A stretch of DNA of 64,000 bases from Diadema setosum. Lineage: Eukaryota > Echinodermata > Echinoidea > Diadematoida > Diadematidae. Below, piece after piece: positions 45,917 through 57,027 of the stretch (positions are counted from its first letter, which is position 1; every line of letters begins with the position of its first letter). The stretch lies in NCBI RefSeq assembly GCF_964275005.1, contig NC_092705.1:19434385-19498384 (forward strand), given 5' to 3'. Made by a program: the position numbers and the translations under genes. The notes beneath the pieces are model-generated. The model worked only from the letters and a program-made list of their open reading frames with translations. It ran no database searches and was not told the DNA's origin.

Positions 45917-48900
45917 GTAAACAGAAGTATTAAGACCTTATTCGTTCTTTTTATTGTACAATATGGACCTGAAAACTCTACAATTAAAGCTGATATAGGC
46001 CCTAGTTTCTATTGTAGGGTCTGTGGCATCGATGCGTTGTTTCTGAGATCTGGCGTCATCGGTACTGTTTTGTATGGTCCCACCCCTATTAAATGGCGTT
46101 AGTTAAAGTAATCACACATTGTAATAGTGCCGAGATTGCACAGTGTACACGATTATTGTTAACTTTTTATGTGTTACCCATCCATGGTGTAAACCCCCTG
46201 TTTGTCACATTATTCAGAGACACTTCTCGGAAGGACTCCCTAATGTCCCTCGACTAATTTAACCATAAATACAACCCTACCTAACCCTAAACCCTTACCC
46301 TGGCCTAAGTCCTAACCCTAACCCTAGGACCTACCCTAACTACACGCAGCCGCTGTCGCGAAGAAGCAGCTTTGCGACAGCGGCTGCGTGTAGCTAGGAC
46401 CTACCCTTGCTTGCTAATGCACGGGTGCATGCGTACTGCTGTGGGGCCTATTTCACAATTTTGCCAGACATTTTTCTTTTTAAATCTAGGGATTTTCTAT
46501 GTAGAAATCACTTTAGTTAATTTTTGTTACTTGTCCTTTAGTGTAGCTGATGTAGTGACCTTGGTCTTGGTCCATTGGACATGTATGGATGTGAATAACA
46601 TCACAGCCCAGTTGCTGTATCGCTGTGCTTTGCACAGCGTCTGATCGGGCTATGATGTGATACTGATACCTACACTCACTGTACATGTACGTAGTTATGC
46701 CAAGCTTTGGTTTGATGTAGGAAGATAAATTGTATGACAAATCTATGATTGTTTTTCTCTTAAATGACCAGTCCCGGTAGTAGCGGTACATGTACACTGT
46801 ACGTGTACATGGAACATTGTACATGTAGGTACTGTGGCAGTAACTGCGAAACACAGCCCGAACTGTGTTCGCAGTTCGGGCTGTGGTCGGGTGTTTGGGC
46901 TCCCACAGTATAACTGTGCACAAGGAGCGCCCCAGGGTTACTGTGGCAGTAGCTACTTGACTTGTAGAGACATGACTTTTGCACACAAAACACAGCCCTG
47001 GCGCTGTGCACTGTACACAAGCAATGAGAAGTGGCCATGAGTGAGAGTGCTTCCATGCTTCACACAGCGTCTGGTCGGGCTAGACCTAGGTAGAAGCTAA
47101 CCTAACTGCGACCAGCCCCAACGCATACAGCGTTGGGGCTGCGCCGTTTTCGCATTCAGATCTTAATGTTGTAGTCTCTTGTACAAAACGGGTGCCGTTC
47201 CGGCACTATATTTCCTTTATTTTTCAACAAAAATTACTAGGAATACTTACGTGGGTCGATTAAACCTATATGATTCCAATCGGCGACTGTTTGATGCATT
47301 TCATTGCTTATGATGCAGAAAATGTTGTCTTATAAGGCGAATTATCTTCAGCTCACCGATGCTCACTAAACTCACAATAACTTGCACAAGCGCACAAGGT
47401 GAGCTGAAGATAATTCGCCTTATAAGACAACATTTTCTGCATCATAAGCAATGAAATGCATCAAACAGTCGCCGATTGGAATCATTTTGGTTTAATCGAC
47501 CCATGTAAGTATTCCTAGTAGTTTTTGTCGACAAATTAAGGAAATGTAGCGCCGGAACGGCATCCGTTTTGTACAAGAGACTACAACATTAAGATCTGAA
47601 TGCGAAAACGGCGCAGCCCCAACGCTGTATGCGTTGGGGCTGGTCGCAGTTAAAGCTAACCCTGCCCTGGGGAGCTCCTTTTACACTTGTGAACTGTGGG
47701 AGTACTTGCTTTATTGTATGATCACAAAAAAAAAAAAAAGAATCATGACATCGGGCACCTGTAAAAAAGCCCTACTTTCACTAGCAGTTGGTAGGCTGTT
47801 ATACTATATAAATGCTTTTTATCTAACTTATACATTTTAAGTAGAAATATAATTACAAATCCCAAAACACATTAATCATTAATACAATTTCACATAGAAG
47901 ATATAACATATAAGAATCCAAGGATAGCCCTATAGAATGTGTTAAATGTTCTAAAACCTAACCAAAAATATGACTCTTCATTATTAGACTTAGATTCAGA
48001 TATTGCACATCTCAAAACTTATGAACATAATCTATCATTCAAATATAGGAAGTCTTGTGTCAAGTAGTTTTTGTTGCAACTGATTGACAGATTGCCCTCC
48101 AGTAACATTTGATAAATGACCACCAATTATTCAGTGTTTATGTAGTAGCCATAATAGAAAATCATGGGCATGCATAGTTAGGTTGGACTCGAACCAATGA
48201 CCTCCCAATTTCTAGACCTGAATACAATGCCTGCCTAGTTAGCAGGAGATCATTCTTCTTCCAGGACTGGACAGCCAAATCATTATTGACTGTAATAAAA
48301 CATACAAAAGTAGGCTCTATGTAAATTGTGTATCAAAATGCTCACACTAAAAAATGTCAAGGACAGATATTTCAAAAGGGGCAAATTATAGAGGTCGTGT
48401 TGATATGCTCAGTATGCTTTATTTATTTTTTTTAAAATTCAGATACTGCTAGAATATAATGCTCTGTGAAACCATATTGAGTCTGAAAAAGATATTGATA
48501 TTATTAAATATCTGTTTGTCCACTGAACAGTTAGTACCAAAAATAGCCCATCTCGATCATTCTCTGAAACTTTTTATGCCTCCGCAACGAAGTGGCCGGA
48601 GGCATTATGTTTTCGTGTCGTCCGTCCGTCCCGTTTTGTTTTTGTCGATATCTCAAGAACCGTGTGGTGGTTTTACATCAAACTTGGTATGAGGGTATAT
48701 CCTTGGGGGATAATACTTTGTGTGGATTTTAGGGTCACAGGGTCAAAGGTCAAAGGTCACAGGTTATTTTGTGAAAAAAAAATTGAAATTTCATGTTTTT
48801 CTCCATATCTCGCAAATGGTTCAAGGTATCTTCATGGAACTTAGTATATATGCTTGTACCAATGGGCAGTGATTATCTAGGGAAGTTGGGGTCATGGGTC

Positions 48901-51900
48901 AAAGGTCAAGGTCAACTCCTCAAAATATCACTACTTTCCTTATATTTATGCAATGCCTGAAGGTTTGGTTTTTTTATGCTATGTTTTCGGGTTGTCCGTC
49001 TGTCCGTACGTACGTACGTCCGTACGTACGTCCGTACGTACGTCCGTACGTACGTCCGCTTTCGTTTACGCGATAACTTGAGTAATATTTACTGGAATTT
49101 TACCAAACTTGGTCCAAGTATGAAGTATGATGGGGCAATTATTTGATTAGATTTTGGGTGAAATCGGCTAAAGGTCAGAGGTCAAAGGTCAAGGTCAAAT
49201 CATGAAATTGTATCCGTTTACGCGATAACTCAAGACTGGATGGAGTAAATTTCACCAAACTTTATTGGAGGATGATGTATGATGGGACAATTACTTGATT
49301 AGTTTTTCAGTGAAATCGGACAGAGGTCAAAGGTCAAAGATCAAGGTCAAATCCTAAAATTTATCTGTTTACGTGATAACTCAAAACTGGATGAAGCAGC
49401 TTTCACCAAACTTGGTCCAAGGATGATGTATGATGGGACAATTAGTTGAGTAGATTTTAGTGACATTGGCAAGAGGTCAAAGGTCAAAAGGTCAAGGTCA
49501 AATGCTACAAATGTTGCAATTTCCCCCCATATCTATGCAATGCCCAAAGGTATTTTCTTGAAACTTGGTGTGGACATGTACTACTGCGTAAAGATTCTCC
49601 AGAGAGAGTTTCATGTCATAAGGTCAAAGGTCAAAAGGTCAAAGGTTAGGTGAAAATGTTGCAATATCACTTTTCTTGCAAATGGTTCAATGTATCTTCG
49701 TGGAATTTGGTACATATGAATGTACTGTCTGGCAGGGATTATCTAGGGAATTTAGGGGTCATGGGTCAATAGTCAGGGGTCAAAGGTCAAGGTCAACTCC
49801 TCAAAATTTTACTATTTCTCTCATATACTAGTATATGCAATGCTTGTATGATTAGTTTCAAAACTTAATACATGCATTACCTAATGGAGATTCTCCGGGA
49901 AATTTCCAGCCAGAAGGTCAAAGGTTAAGGGTCAAAGGCCAGGTTTCAATGCCCCCCCCCCAAAAAAAAAACAACAACAACAACAACAACAACAACAAAA
50001 AAAAAAAAACACACACAAAAAAATCTATTTTGTACCATCATCACACTCTTTCTTCATACCTTGGAAATTACTCAGTGCATAAACTTCCCCAAAATTCCCC
50101 AAATATGTGTACCTGCACTCTTAGAAAATTATAGCAAACCCAGTTCAAGACATTTCTTACAAACATGTCATTTCAATATTTGGCAATCATGTGAAACTGT
50201 CATGGATCACACATTGTGAAGACATTGTACTATACGCCTATTGGGAGAATCATGCATTATGGCGGAGGCATCAGTCGCCATAGCGACATTTCTAGTTTCA
50301 TTATGCCTTCTTACACAGTACAATGTATTTCACATGTGTCCATTACAGGCACTCATGAAATTTCTTAAACTACAGTATCATTTGTAGCAGCTCTTTACTA
50401 GTAATCCTCATGCCATACACCATAATACCTTGTACAATGTAAACCTTTTTATGGTCTAATCTTTTTATAGTTTATTGAATATTTTGATACACTGTACCAA
50501 GATGTTTTTGTCTTATGCCTGCAGTTTATAATACACGGTTGTACTTCATGCCCTTTATTCTGTAAATAGGCTGCAGTTTATACACTGTAATACTTCATGC
50601 CCTTTGCTGTAGATAGGCTATTCATTCTCAGACGCTACATAGCCAGTGACCATTCAAAGCTCAAAATTAGCAGTGGCTCAGGGACCTGGGGCCACCAGAA
50701 ATAGATGCTGGGCCACCACTTTTTAAGGAAAGATACAATGTATGTGTTGGTGGCCTGGCTGGGCCACCAAATTTCATTGTTGGGCCACCAAAAGAAAAAG
50801 TTCACCTCAAGCCTTGCCCTTAAATTGGGAATAGGTTGATGAAAAAGTACATGTATGTATTGTAGATATATACTGCATAATTTATGGCACTCTTGTTTAG
50901 TGGCTAACCCAGAAAAATTTATAGCTGGTACATTGCACATGTTCTGTAAATATGAATTTACAATTATGAGAGTTCTGATGTTTGTGTTTTTTTCCTCGCA
51001 CTAGAATGAGCATCATAATTGTGATACAAACTTTCTTGAAAACTGTAATTTTGTGTTATGATCTCTTTCTCCTGTTTGCAAATATGTCTAATTACTTCAC
51101 AGGCTGGAGGTACAGCAGGTCTTCTTATGGATCTAGCAGCCAATGAAAAAGCAGTACATGCAGACTTTTTCAATGGTGAGATACACATATCTGGTTGTTG
51201 CATATGGTATATGCACTCTCCAGTTGTTTAATGCACTTGGCTACACATGTTCAGTGTAGTTACCTGTGGCATGAAATGTCATATGTCCGGATTCTGCCTT
51301 TTCCTCAGAATTTTTATATGCTGTAATTAGAGGAAGAAATTCTGCATATATTTTATGTGTCAAAATATTCACATATTCTTATATGGTCAATTGCGCATAC
51401 TTTGATGTCAGATTTGGCCAAATATCATTCTTCTTGAGGCAGAAACAAAGACGGCCCAATATTTCCTTCAATATTTCCTCTTCTTTAATGCATGTAGATC
51501 TAAACATCTACATGTATAAACTCATAAGTTCAGTTACGGGTATCTCGATGGGAAAATCCACAGTCTCATTCAACTTACGTGTTTCCCCCACATGTTAAAT
51601 GAAGCAAAATTCCAACATCGCTTGGCTATTCCCAGACTCACACACACACAAAAAAAAAGAAACAAAAACAAAAACAAAATAAAATAAAACAAAAAACAAA
51701 AATAAAACAAAATAAAACAAAAAATAAAAAAGTGAAGCGTGCACGGGTGGCACAAATCTGTTCACACTTTATCATAAATACTTCATGATCAGAATGATGT
51801 CACGTCAAATGCGATACATTGTATGCGAGAATAATACCCACACACCTATTGTACGTGTACATATGTACACAGCATTAGCGATGGCACGGGGCCAATGCAA

Positions 51901-53120
51901 ATTGATGTTGGACCATCAAATATCGAGAATGGCTACCTATTTGGTAAATCAGATTTTTTTAATAGGCAACTAAGAATCAAAGTTGATTGTTACATTTGCA
52001 TATTTCCAGCCACCACATTTTTGTTTCTGGCCACTAAATTTCAGATTCAAAGATTTTAGTGACCCTGGGGCCACCCACAAATAGCCTCGATATACATGTA
52101 CAGTGTATGTGCCATGTACACAATATGCACACAGCATTCTATACTCATGAAATGCTTTTGGCAGCATGATGCTCCACAGGGGGCCATGAGGAGCATTGGA
52201 AGAGGGAGTTTTTACTCTTTTCTCCACGTAGCATACGTACTGTATGTTTGAACAAACTCATACCTTGTAATGTGTACTCAAATATTCTACAGACACACCA
52301 TATTAGTGCAGGCACTACAGTGTTCATGCAAGTACTTGGTTCAGCATGGATATCCTATAAGCTCTTGTATAACTTTTCTTCTGATTTTTTTATTTTTTAT
52401 TTTTTATTTTTTTTATTTTTTTAGTTGTTAAGGAATTGAAGTCTGTATTACCAGAAAATGAAAACTAGTCCTCTTCCTCTCCATAAATTCACATTCTAAT
52501 TAACTTACAGAGCTCAGTGACGAACATGGATTTGATATTGCATGTACACAAACCATCTTGAACACCAATATGTAAAACAGTCTGTAGAATGAGTTGAGGT
52601 AATTTTGACGTACACAGAAGGCAGGGTTTGTTTTTAGAAATCAAACCAATATGTTCAGTCCTAACAGATTTGAGCTATTAAAGCAAGGTTGACTGTATTT
52701 GTTCTGGTTTAGTGGAGCATGAAGTTCACATAATTTCCACATTGCAAAGTAGAGTATATTATTATAGTAGCTGCACAATGTAAATGTCCTTTATTATTAT
52801 TATTATTATTCTATGTGTGCACAGTGCGCTCCTATTATAATGAACATTGTCATAATGAAATAAAAATTCACGTCCCAAAATTGTTGTCCGTTTACCTTTA
52901 TGTACTTTATTGTTTGGTTATGCATGTAATGAAAATTCAGTTAAAGAAAACTGCCAGTCCTGAGGATTTTGTTATAATGGCAGTCACCTGTTGCATATTG
53001 GTAGTGCAGGAATGATCTAATTGTCTTTAGCCAAAATAGCTTTCCTAACATCTTTGTTTATTCTGTAATTTTTTATCTGCAGATTTTGATGACCTTTTTG
53101 ATGATGAGGATCTATCATAG
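45851..53120 (+). CDS. COPS9: COP9 signalosome complex subunit 9 (three exons)
   Basis: A small acidic subunit (CSNAP/MYEOV2) of the COP9 signalosome, the complex that removes NEDD8 from cullins in nucleus and cytoplasm. Exons are 45851-45916, 51103-51175 and 53083-53120. Joined, they give 58 residues against 57 in human COPS9. Residues 1-20 read [20 protein letters not shown], the conserved N-terminus. Residues 23-42 read [20 protein letters not shown]. The C-terminus [16 protein letters not shown] is the Phe/Asp-rich tail that binds the other subunits. Introns obey GT-AG: GAG|GTAAAC...TTCACAG|GCT (phase 0) and AATG|GTGAGA...TCTGCAG|AT (phase 1). The start ATG has A at -3 (AAAATGA). Introns and an intact frame show a live gene, not a retrocopy. 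Intron 1 (5.2 kb) is loaded with transposons. Confidence 0.93.
46262..46340. repeat. degenerate telomere-like (CCCTAA)n tract
   Basis: About 75 bp of 'aaccctacctaaccctaaac' followed by 'cctaaccctaaccctagg' type sequence, i.e. imperfect CCCTAA units. TTAGGG is the usual deuterostome telomere repeat. It lies in COPS9 intron 1 and abuts the palindrome at 46340. Confidence 0.6.
46340..46393. repeat. perfect 20-bp-arm hairpin
   Basis: CTACACGCAGCCGCTGTCGC (46340-46359) pairs perfectly with 46374-46393 around a 14-nt loop. The strong GC stem sits next to the telomere-like tract. Confidence 0.9.
46853..46884. repeat. 13-bp-arm hairpin
   Basis: ACAGCCCGAACTG at 46853-46865 and its complement at 46872-46884, with a 6-nt loop. 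'actgtggcagta' flanks it on the left (46831) and recurs at 46940. Confidence 0.85.
47103..47652. mobile_element. foldback transposon with 255-bp arms and 9-bp TSD (Mutator-like)
   Basis: Arms at 47103-47357 and 47398-47652 are the same length and almost fully complementary, with roughly a dozen mismatches by eye. They leave a 40-nt loop. The ends read TAACTGCGACCAGCCCC and its complement. The 9-bp sequence AAGCTAACC directly flanks both sides (47094-47102 and 47653-47661). Each arm also contains a small hairpin (AGCCCCAACGC...GCGTTGGGGCT). Long inverted repeats and a 9-bp duplication fit the Mutator superfamily. No transposase. It lies in COPS9 intron 1, so it will be transcribed as a long hairpin RNA. 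Confidence 0.85.
49005..49057. repeat. 12-bp tandem repeat ACGTACGTCCGT
   Basis: About four units inside the AGGTCA-rich element, expanded from the single 'gtccgtccgttcg' of copy 1. Confidence 0.9.
49953..50020. repeat. poly-C / A-rich (CAA)n run
   Basis: A C run, then A runs with CAA repeats, inside the AGGTCA-rich element. The Asn-rich frame across it is an artefact. Confidence 0.85.
50298..51102. other. end of COPS9 intron 1
   Basis: No exon before the 51103 acceptor. It contains a repeat with several 'gggccaccaaatttcattg'-type segments (50690-50790); related segments lie at 51885-52085 in intron 2. Confidence 0.6.
51103..51175 (+). CDS. COPS9: COPS9 exon 2
   Basis: Seventy-three nt encoding [11 protein letters not shown] through HADFFN plus the first base of an Asp codon. 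Acceptor TTCACAG, donor GTGAGA. Confidence 0.93.
51176..53082. other. COPS9 intron 2
   Basis: 1.9 kb with an A/CAAA-rich tract at 51646-51732, a (T5A)n tract at 52388-52420 and the GGCCACC-type repeat at 51885-52085. No other exon recognised. Confidence 0.7.
53083..53120 (+). CDS. COPS9: COPS9 exon 3 (coding part)
   Basis: Thirty-eight nt encoding [12 protein letters not shown] (the first Asp is split with exon 2) and TAG at 53118-53120. Acceptor TCTGCAG. Confidence 0.92.
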
Positions 53121-53747
53121 CGGATGTTTCGATGTGAATGCTAGACGTGTCCTTCTTTCTGACTAATCTTGTTGGAAAGCCTACTGGCCTCTTGCTGCAA
53201 AAGGAGTAAGAAGAAGAAGAGCTGATGAACGCCAAAGATTTGATATTTTACCATGTAATTTTTATTGAAAAAGGAGAGAAAATCCAAGGTGTTGTTTTTT
53301 TTGGTGTCATGCCAGAGGCAAATCACATGAGTTTTATAATGGCTGCAATGGTTGTATTGGTTGAACCCGTGGATTTGGTCACACATTGATCTTATCAATG
53401 TTATGTACCATGACGCATGCCACATGAAGTTAAAGAATGTTTACATGGCTATGTCATTCCTAGTCAGTCAATGGTGCATTGCATGACAAAGTAAAAAACA
53501 AAACAAAACAAAACCATCCTACAACCCCCCCCCCCAAAGAAAAAAAAAAGAGAAATGACAAGCGAACTGACTTCAGTGGTTCCATTGTCTCGTAAATCTT
53601 TCCATACCTTGGCAATTTGTAGTTCCTCAAAAAATTGCGTACAATTTTATGTGGGATCTGGTTGAAAAAATTGTTCTCTCAGAATTTATCAATTTTGCAG
53701 CTACAGTAACTGGAATAATTATACACGTACATGTTATATAGAGCTGA

Positions 53748-53753
53748 AATAAA
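53748..53753 (+). terminator. COPS9: possible COPS9 polyadenylation signal
   Basis: AATAAA in 'gctgaaataaattga', 628 nt after the stop. It is the first canonical hexamer seen downstream. Later candidates include 55468-55473. Confidence 0.3.
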
Positions 53754-55715
53754 TTGATGAGTTAGGGCTACTGCTTATGTGGTTGTTAAACTGGAGATGT
53801 AGACTTTTTCTATCCTTTGGTAAATCATACTCCTTCGCATATACTGTAGTACAATCACAAGGTTATCGCTTCCCTTTACCATTGTCCTCATCTGCTGGGG
53901 GGGGGGGGGGGGACGGATATTATAAAAATTTATCTTTTACTACACTTACGTATCTACGGTACATATCGAGGGGTTATGAGCAGTGCAACGTGTGCATCAA
54001 AACTTCCTCCACTCACTGCATAAACCTGTACATTTAAAAGCAAAATTAAAAATGTAACTAATGTAATATGATCTCTAATTGTTTGATATGCCTATGCTAA
54101 ACTGGTACACTGTACATGATGTGATGAAAAATATGTAGAAAAATCTGTTGTATCTGTTCTGTAATTCACCTCTGTTTTGCTTGTGTAATCTAATGAGATG
54201 ATGTACTGACTTTCATCCATTAAAAGAGCTACCATTTTTTAAAGAGATATCTTATGCCAAAGTGTATTGTATCATGTGCTGTAGATTCGTGACATGAAAA
54301 TACACCATCCGTCATTTATTTTTTCATGGGGAAATGAAAGTACTTCTGAGAGTAGCACACATGCCTTCAATTTTTTCTTTTATGGCCATACAGTGTATGT
54401 GCATCATCTCCACCGTGCTCACAGCTAGCACAGTAAAAATTTTGTGACTCGTGCACAATGCCCACCAACTTTTGTTGCACTACATTTTCCTAAATTACAC
54501 TAAGCATTGCGAAGTATTGATCCTTCATGTGTCTGAAATATTTCCATTTGTTTGGGCTCAGAATTCCAGGATTAGAGTAGAATTTCCTGCCTATGAGAAA
54601 ATGTAACATATCTATGTTCCATATCCATCCACAAGTTTTGACTAACCCAACAAATACTTTGTGTATGAATGTGGCGTCCAGCATTGTACGATTACAAGTA
54701 CTTAAAACATGTCAGATCTGTAGGTATACAGTCGAATCTGATTGTGACAAGGTCATAGGGGCCGGCTAATTTACCTTGTTTTATCCAGACCCTCCATGTC
54801 AGCAGGAAATGCGAGGGGGATATACATTGTACATGTACTTGTATGTGTAATTACGCTCAGTGTATTCTTGCAGACAAAAAAAAAAAGAAATCTTGTTCTC
54901 AATGCATGTCCAATGTTTTAGAATTGACATATCAGTTGAGACTGCCTTTCTTTATATTCTTATCCACCAAGCAAATCAGAGCTCAGACAAAAGGAGCACA
55001 CATGTATGAAGGATAGTCATTTACGGCTAGCTTACAGTGATAATGTAGACAATTATGGTTGGAGGACTATCAAGTCGATATCCTCTTTTGTAGTAGTGCT
55101 GCCATCTGTTATGGGTTAAGATGTAACTTACAAGTCCAATTCTTGAGGTTCACATTTAGGGGCATTGTGTTGGCACTGGAATGATCCAGTAAGTGGTGCA
55201 GAGATGGAAGCTTTCCTTTTTTTTTTTTTTTTTTTTAGCACAGGAGATTGGTTCCTGTTGTTTTCAGAGGAGGAAAGGACCTTGTTTGTTTGTTTGTTTT
55301 TTAATAGAAAATTTTTAATAAAAAGTGGTTATTTAACAGTGGTTTGCTGGTTTTGACATGGTGTGTGATTTTGCCCAGTTTGGTTCATACAGGTTGTATT
55401 TTCCTAGTGATATCCACACAAATTCTTTTTTTTTTCTTTATCATTTTTTGCTTGAAATCTGTCATGCAATAAAACTTTGTATTCCCATAGGTAGCACATA
55501 AATGTTAGTTGGTACCCTATGATTTACCAGTATACCTTGTTAAAAGTACAATTCTCCTTGTACTGTATTTGAATTCACTATAGCGGGACTCCCCTGTTGT
55601 AAAAGTAGGGAAATTTTACACTGATTAAATTTCATAGATTAGCACTTATTTAGAAAATACATACATGTACATACAGTGTTCAAAAGTACAACTTGTTAAT
55701 ACTGTATTTACATAT

Positions 55716-55719
<4 letters not shown>
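53754..55719. other. non-coding stretch downstream of COPS9
   Basis: Poly-G at about 53899-53912 and poly-T at about 55219-55237. A 'tacagtcgaatctgattgtg' + 'acaaggtcataggggcc' segment at 54727-54770 resembles a pogo/Tigger-type terminus. No gene recognised. Confidence 0.5.
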
Positions 55720-55772
<53 letters not shown>

Positions 55773-55930
55773 TGTACATACATACATACATAATAATACG
55801 GGGGAAACTTGATATAACGAGAAGGTCGTATTATTATGTATATATACATAATAATACAGGGGAAACTTGATATAACGAGAAGGTCGGAACCGAGTCGTTT
55901 CCCTCGATATAGCTGATGTCTCATTATATC
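55720..55930. repeat. (TA)n, 30-bp perfect palindrome and duplicated pogo-like terminus
   Basis: (TA)n at 55720-55769. 'ggggaaacttgatataacga' + 'gaaggtcg' occurs at 55801 and again at 55859. Between the copies, 55828-55857 is a perfect 30-bp palindrome (GTATTATTATGTATA and its complement). The 'gatataacgagaaggtc' wording resembles pogo/Tigger-type repeat ends. Confidence 0.7.
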
Positions 55931-56116
55931 AGTGTGCATGAAAAAAAAAAGCATAACATAAAGACATAGATTTGCACATGTGGGACTACATATCACGTTT
56001 CAATTAGTACTGATAATCTGGCAATTGAATGTATGTGAGAAATTACATTTTTGTGTGAGAAGAATTTTTTTTTTTTTTGCCAAAGAAATACATGTACAAT
56101 ATCAAGAATGTGTTTC

Positions 56117-56814
56117 TTAAAGGGAACCCAAACCAAAAGAGCAATGTGGATTAAGTAAAAGCAGCAACATTACTAGAACACATCAGTGTAAGTTTTGAGG
56201 AAAATCGGACAATTGATGCAAAAGTTATGAATTTTTAAAGTTTTGGTGTTGGAACTGCTGGATGAGGAGACTGCTGGAGGTTATGACACATAAGTGGACA
56301 ACAATATAAAGAAAATATAAAGGGAATTCCACAAAAATTAATTTTTCATAAAAATTACACATCTATCAACTTGATACTGACATAATATGTTAAGGGTAGC
56401 AATTATTCGTCTCACATACTCTGTTACTCGCACCTTAGCCGGTGATAGGACATTTACTGTGTCTGCTTCAAAGCACTGGAACTATTTACCACTTACCATT
56501 AGACAGTCTCCATCAGTCAGTGTTTTCAAAAAAGCCTTGAAAACACATCTTTTTAGTAGCAACTAGTTCGTAGCTGTAACATTTATCCAATTACACATAC
56601 TGTCTTACATGCTTTGAACTGATTGTAAGCGCTTTGGGCCTTGCGGGAAAAGCGCACTATAAATAATAGTAATAATAATAATAATAATGAAATTATTATC
56701 CCTGCTTTTTGAAAGAGGGTAGTCGAGTGCTATTTCATAATGCTGGGAAAGTGAATTTTTGTGGAATTTTCTATATATTTTCTTTATATTGTTGTCCACT
56801 CGTACGTCAGAGGG
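56117..56814. mobile_element. TTAA foldback MITE, interrupted and right-truncated
   Basis: The left end TTAA-AGGGAACC (56117) and the following ~280 bp match the 14560 element. The match is interrupted at 56408, resumes at 56698 ('ccctgctttttgaaag') and ends at about 56814 within the right arm, so the outer right arm is lost. Confidence 0.75.
56408..56690 (+). mobile_element. non-LTR retroelement 3' fragment nested in the MITE
   Basis: Fifty-two codons (56408-56563, stop 56564-56566) encode GDRTFTVSASKHWNYLPLTI and VFKKALKTHLF, the C-terminal end typical of jockey/CR1-group polymerases. A short 3' UTR with 'gcgctttgggccttgcggga' + 'aaagcgcactataaat' follows, then an AAT tail. Flanked by AATTATT on both sides (56401-56407 and 56691-56697), a 7-bp target duplication. 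It is a 5'-truncated insertion. Confidence 0.8.
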
Positions 56815-57027
56815 ACATTATCACTCTCATCCCACCACAGACAGCCACAAGACAACCCAAGAAACACACACGTCTGCTTAGCAGACAATAAAGCTGAAGA
56901 AGACAGAAGGTCGAAAGCTTCCCACCAGCCGGCATCCTGCAACATCTTCTGTCATCATTACAGTGTCTTGATTATACATCGACCCCTCTCCACCCATCTC
57001 CCCTGGGTCCCAAGGGGGGGGGGGGGG

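Larger units (their letters stand above)
48575..50297 (+). mobile_element. AGGTCA-rich dispersed element, copy 2
   Basis: It starts with a short hairpin (ATGCCTCCGC at 48576, complement ending 48605) and ends 'ggcggaggcatcagtcgcca' + 'tagcgacatttctagtt', identical to copy 1. From about 48978 it parallels copy 1 closely. The first 400 bp are an extra, more diverged unit. AGGTCA clusters lie near 48740, 48900, 49180, 49325, 49477, 49620 and 49780. It lies in COPS9 intron 1. Confidence 0.75.

Noticed and set aside
45851..53120. COPS9 as a processed pseudogene
   Set aside because: The coding sequence is interrupted by two GT-AG introns, with intact frame and correct phases.
56870..56950. Penelope-like element end ('gctgaagaagacagaaggtc')
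   Set aside because: The wording is suggestive, but no endonuclease or polymerase coding and no repeat boundary is visible.
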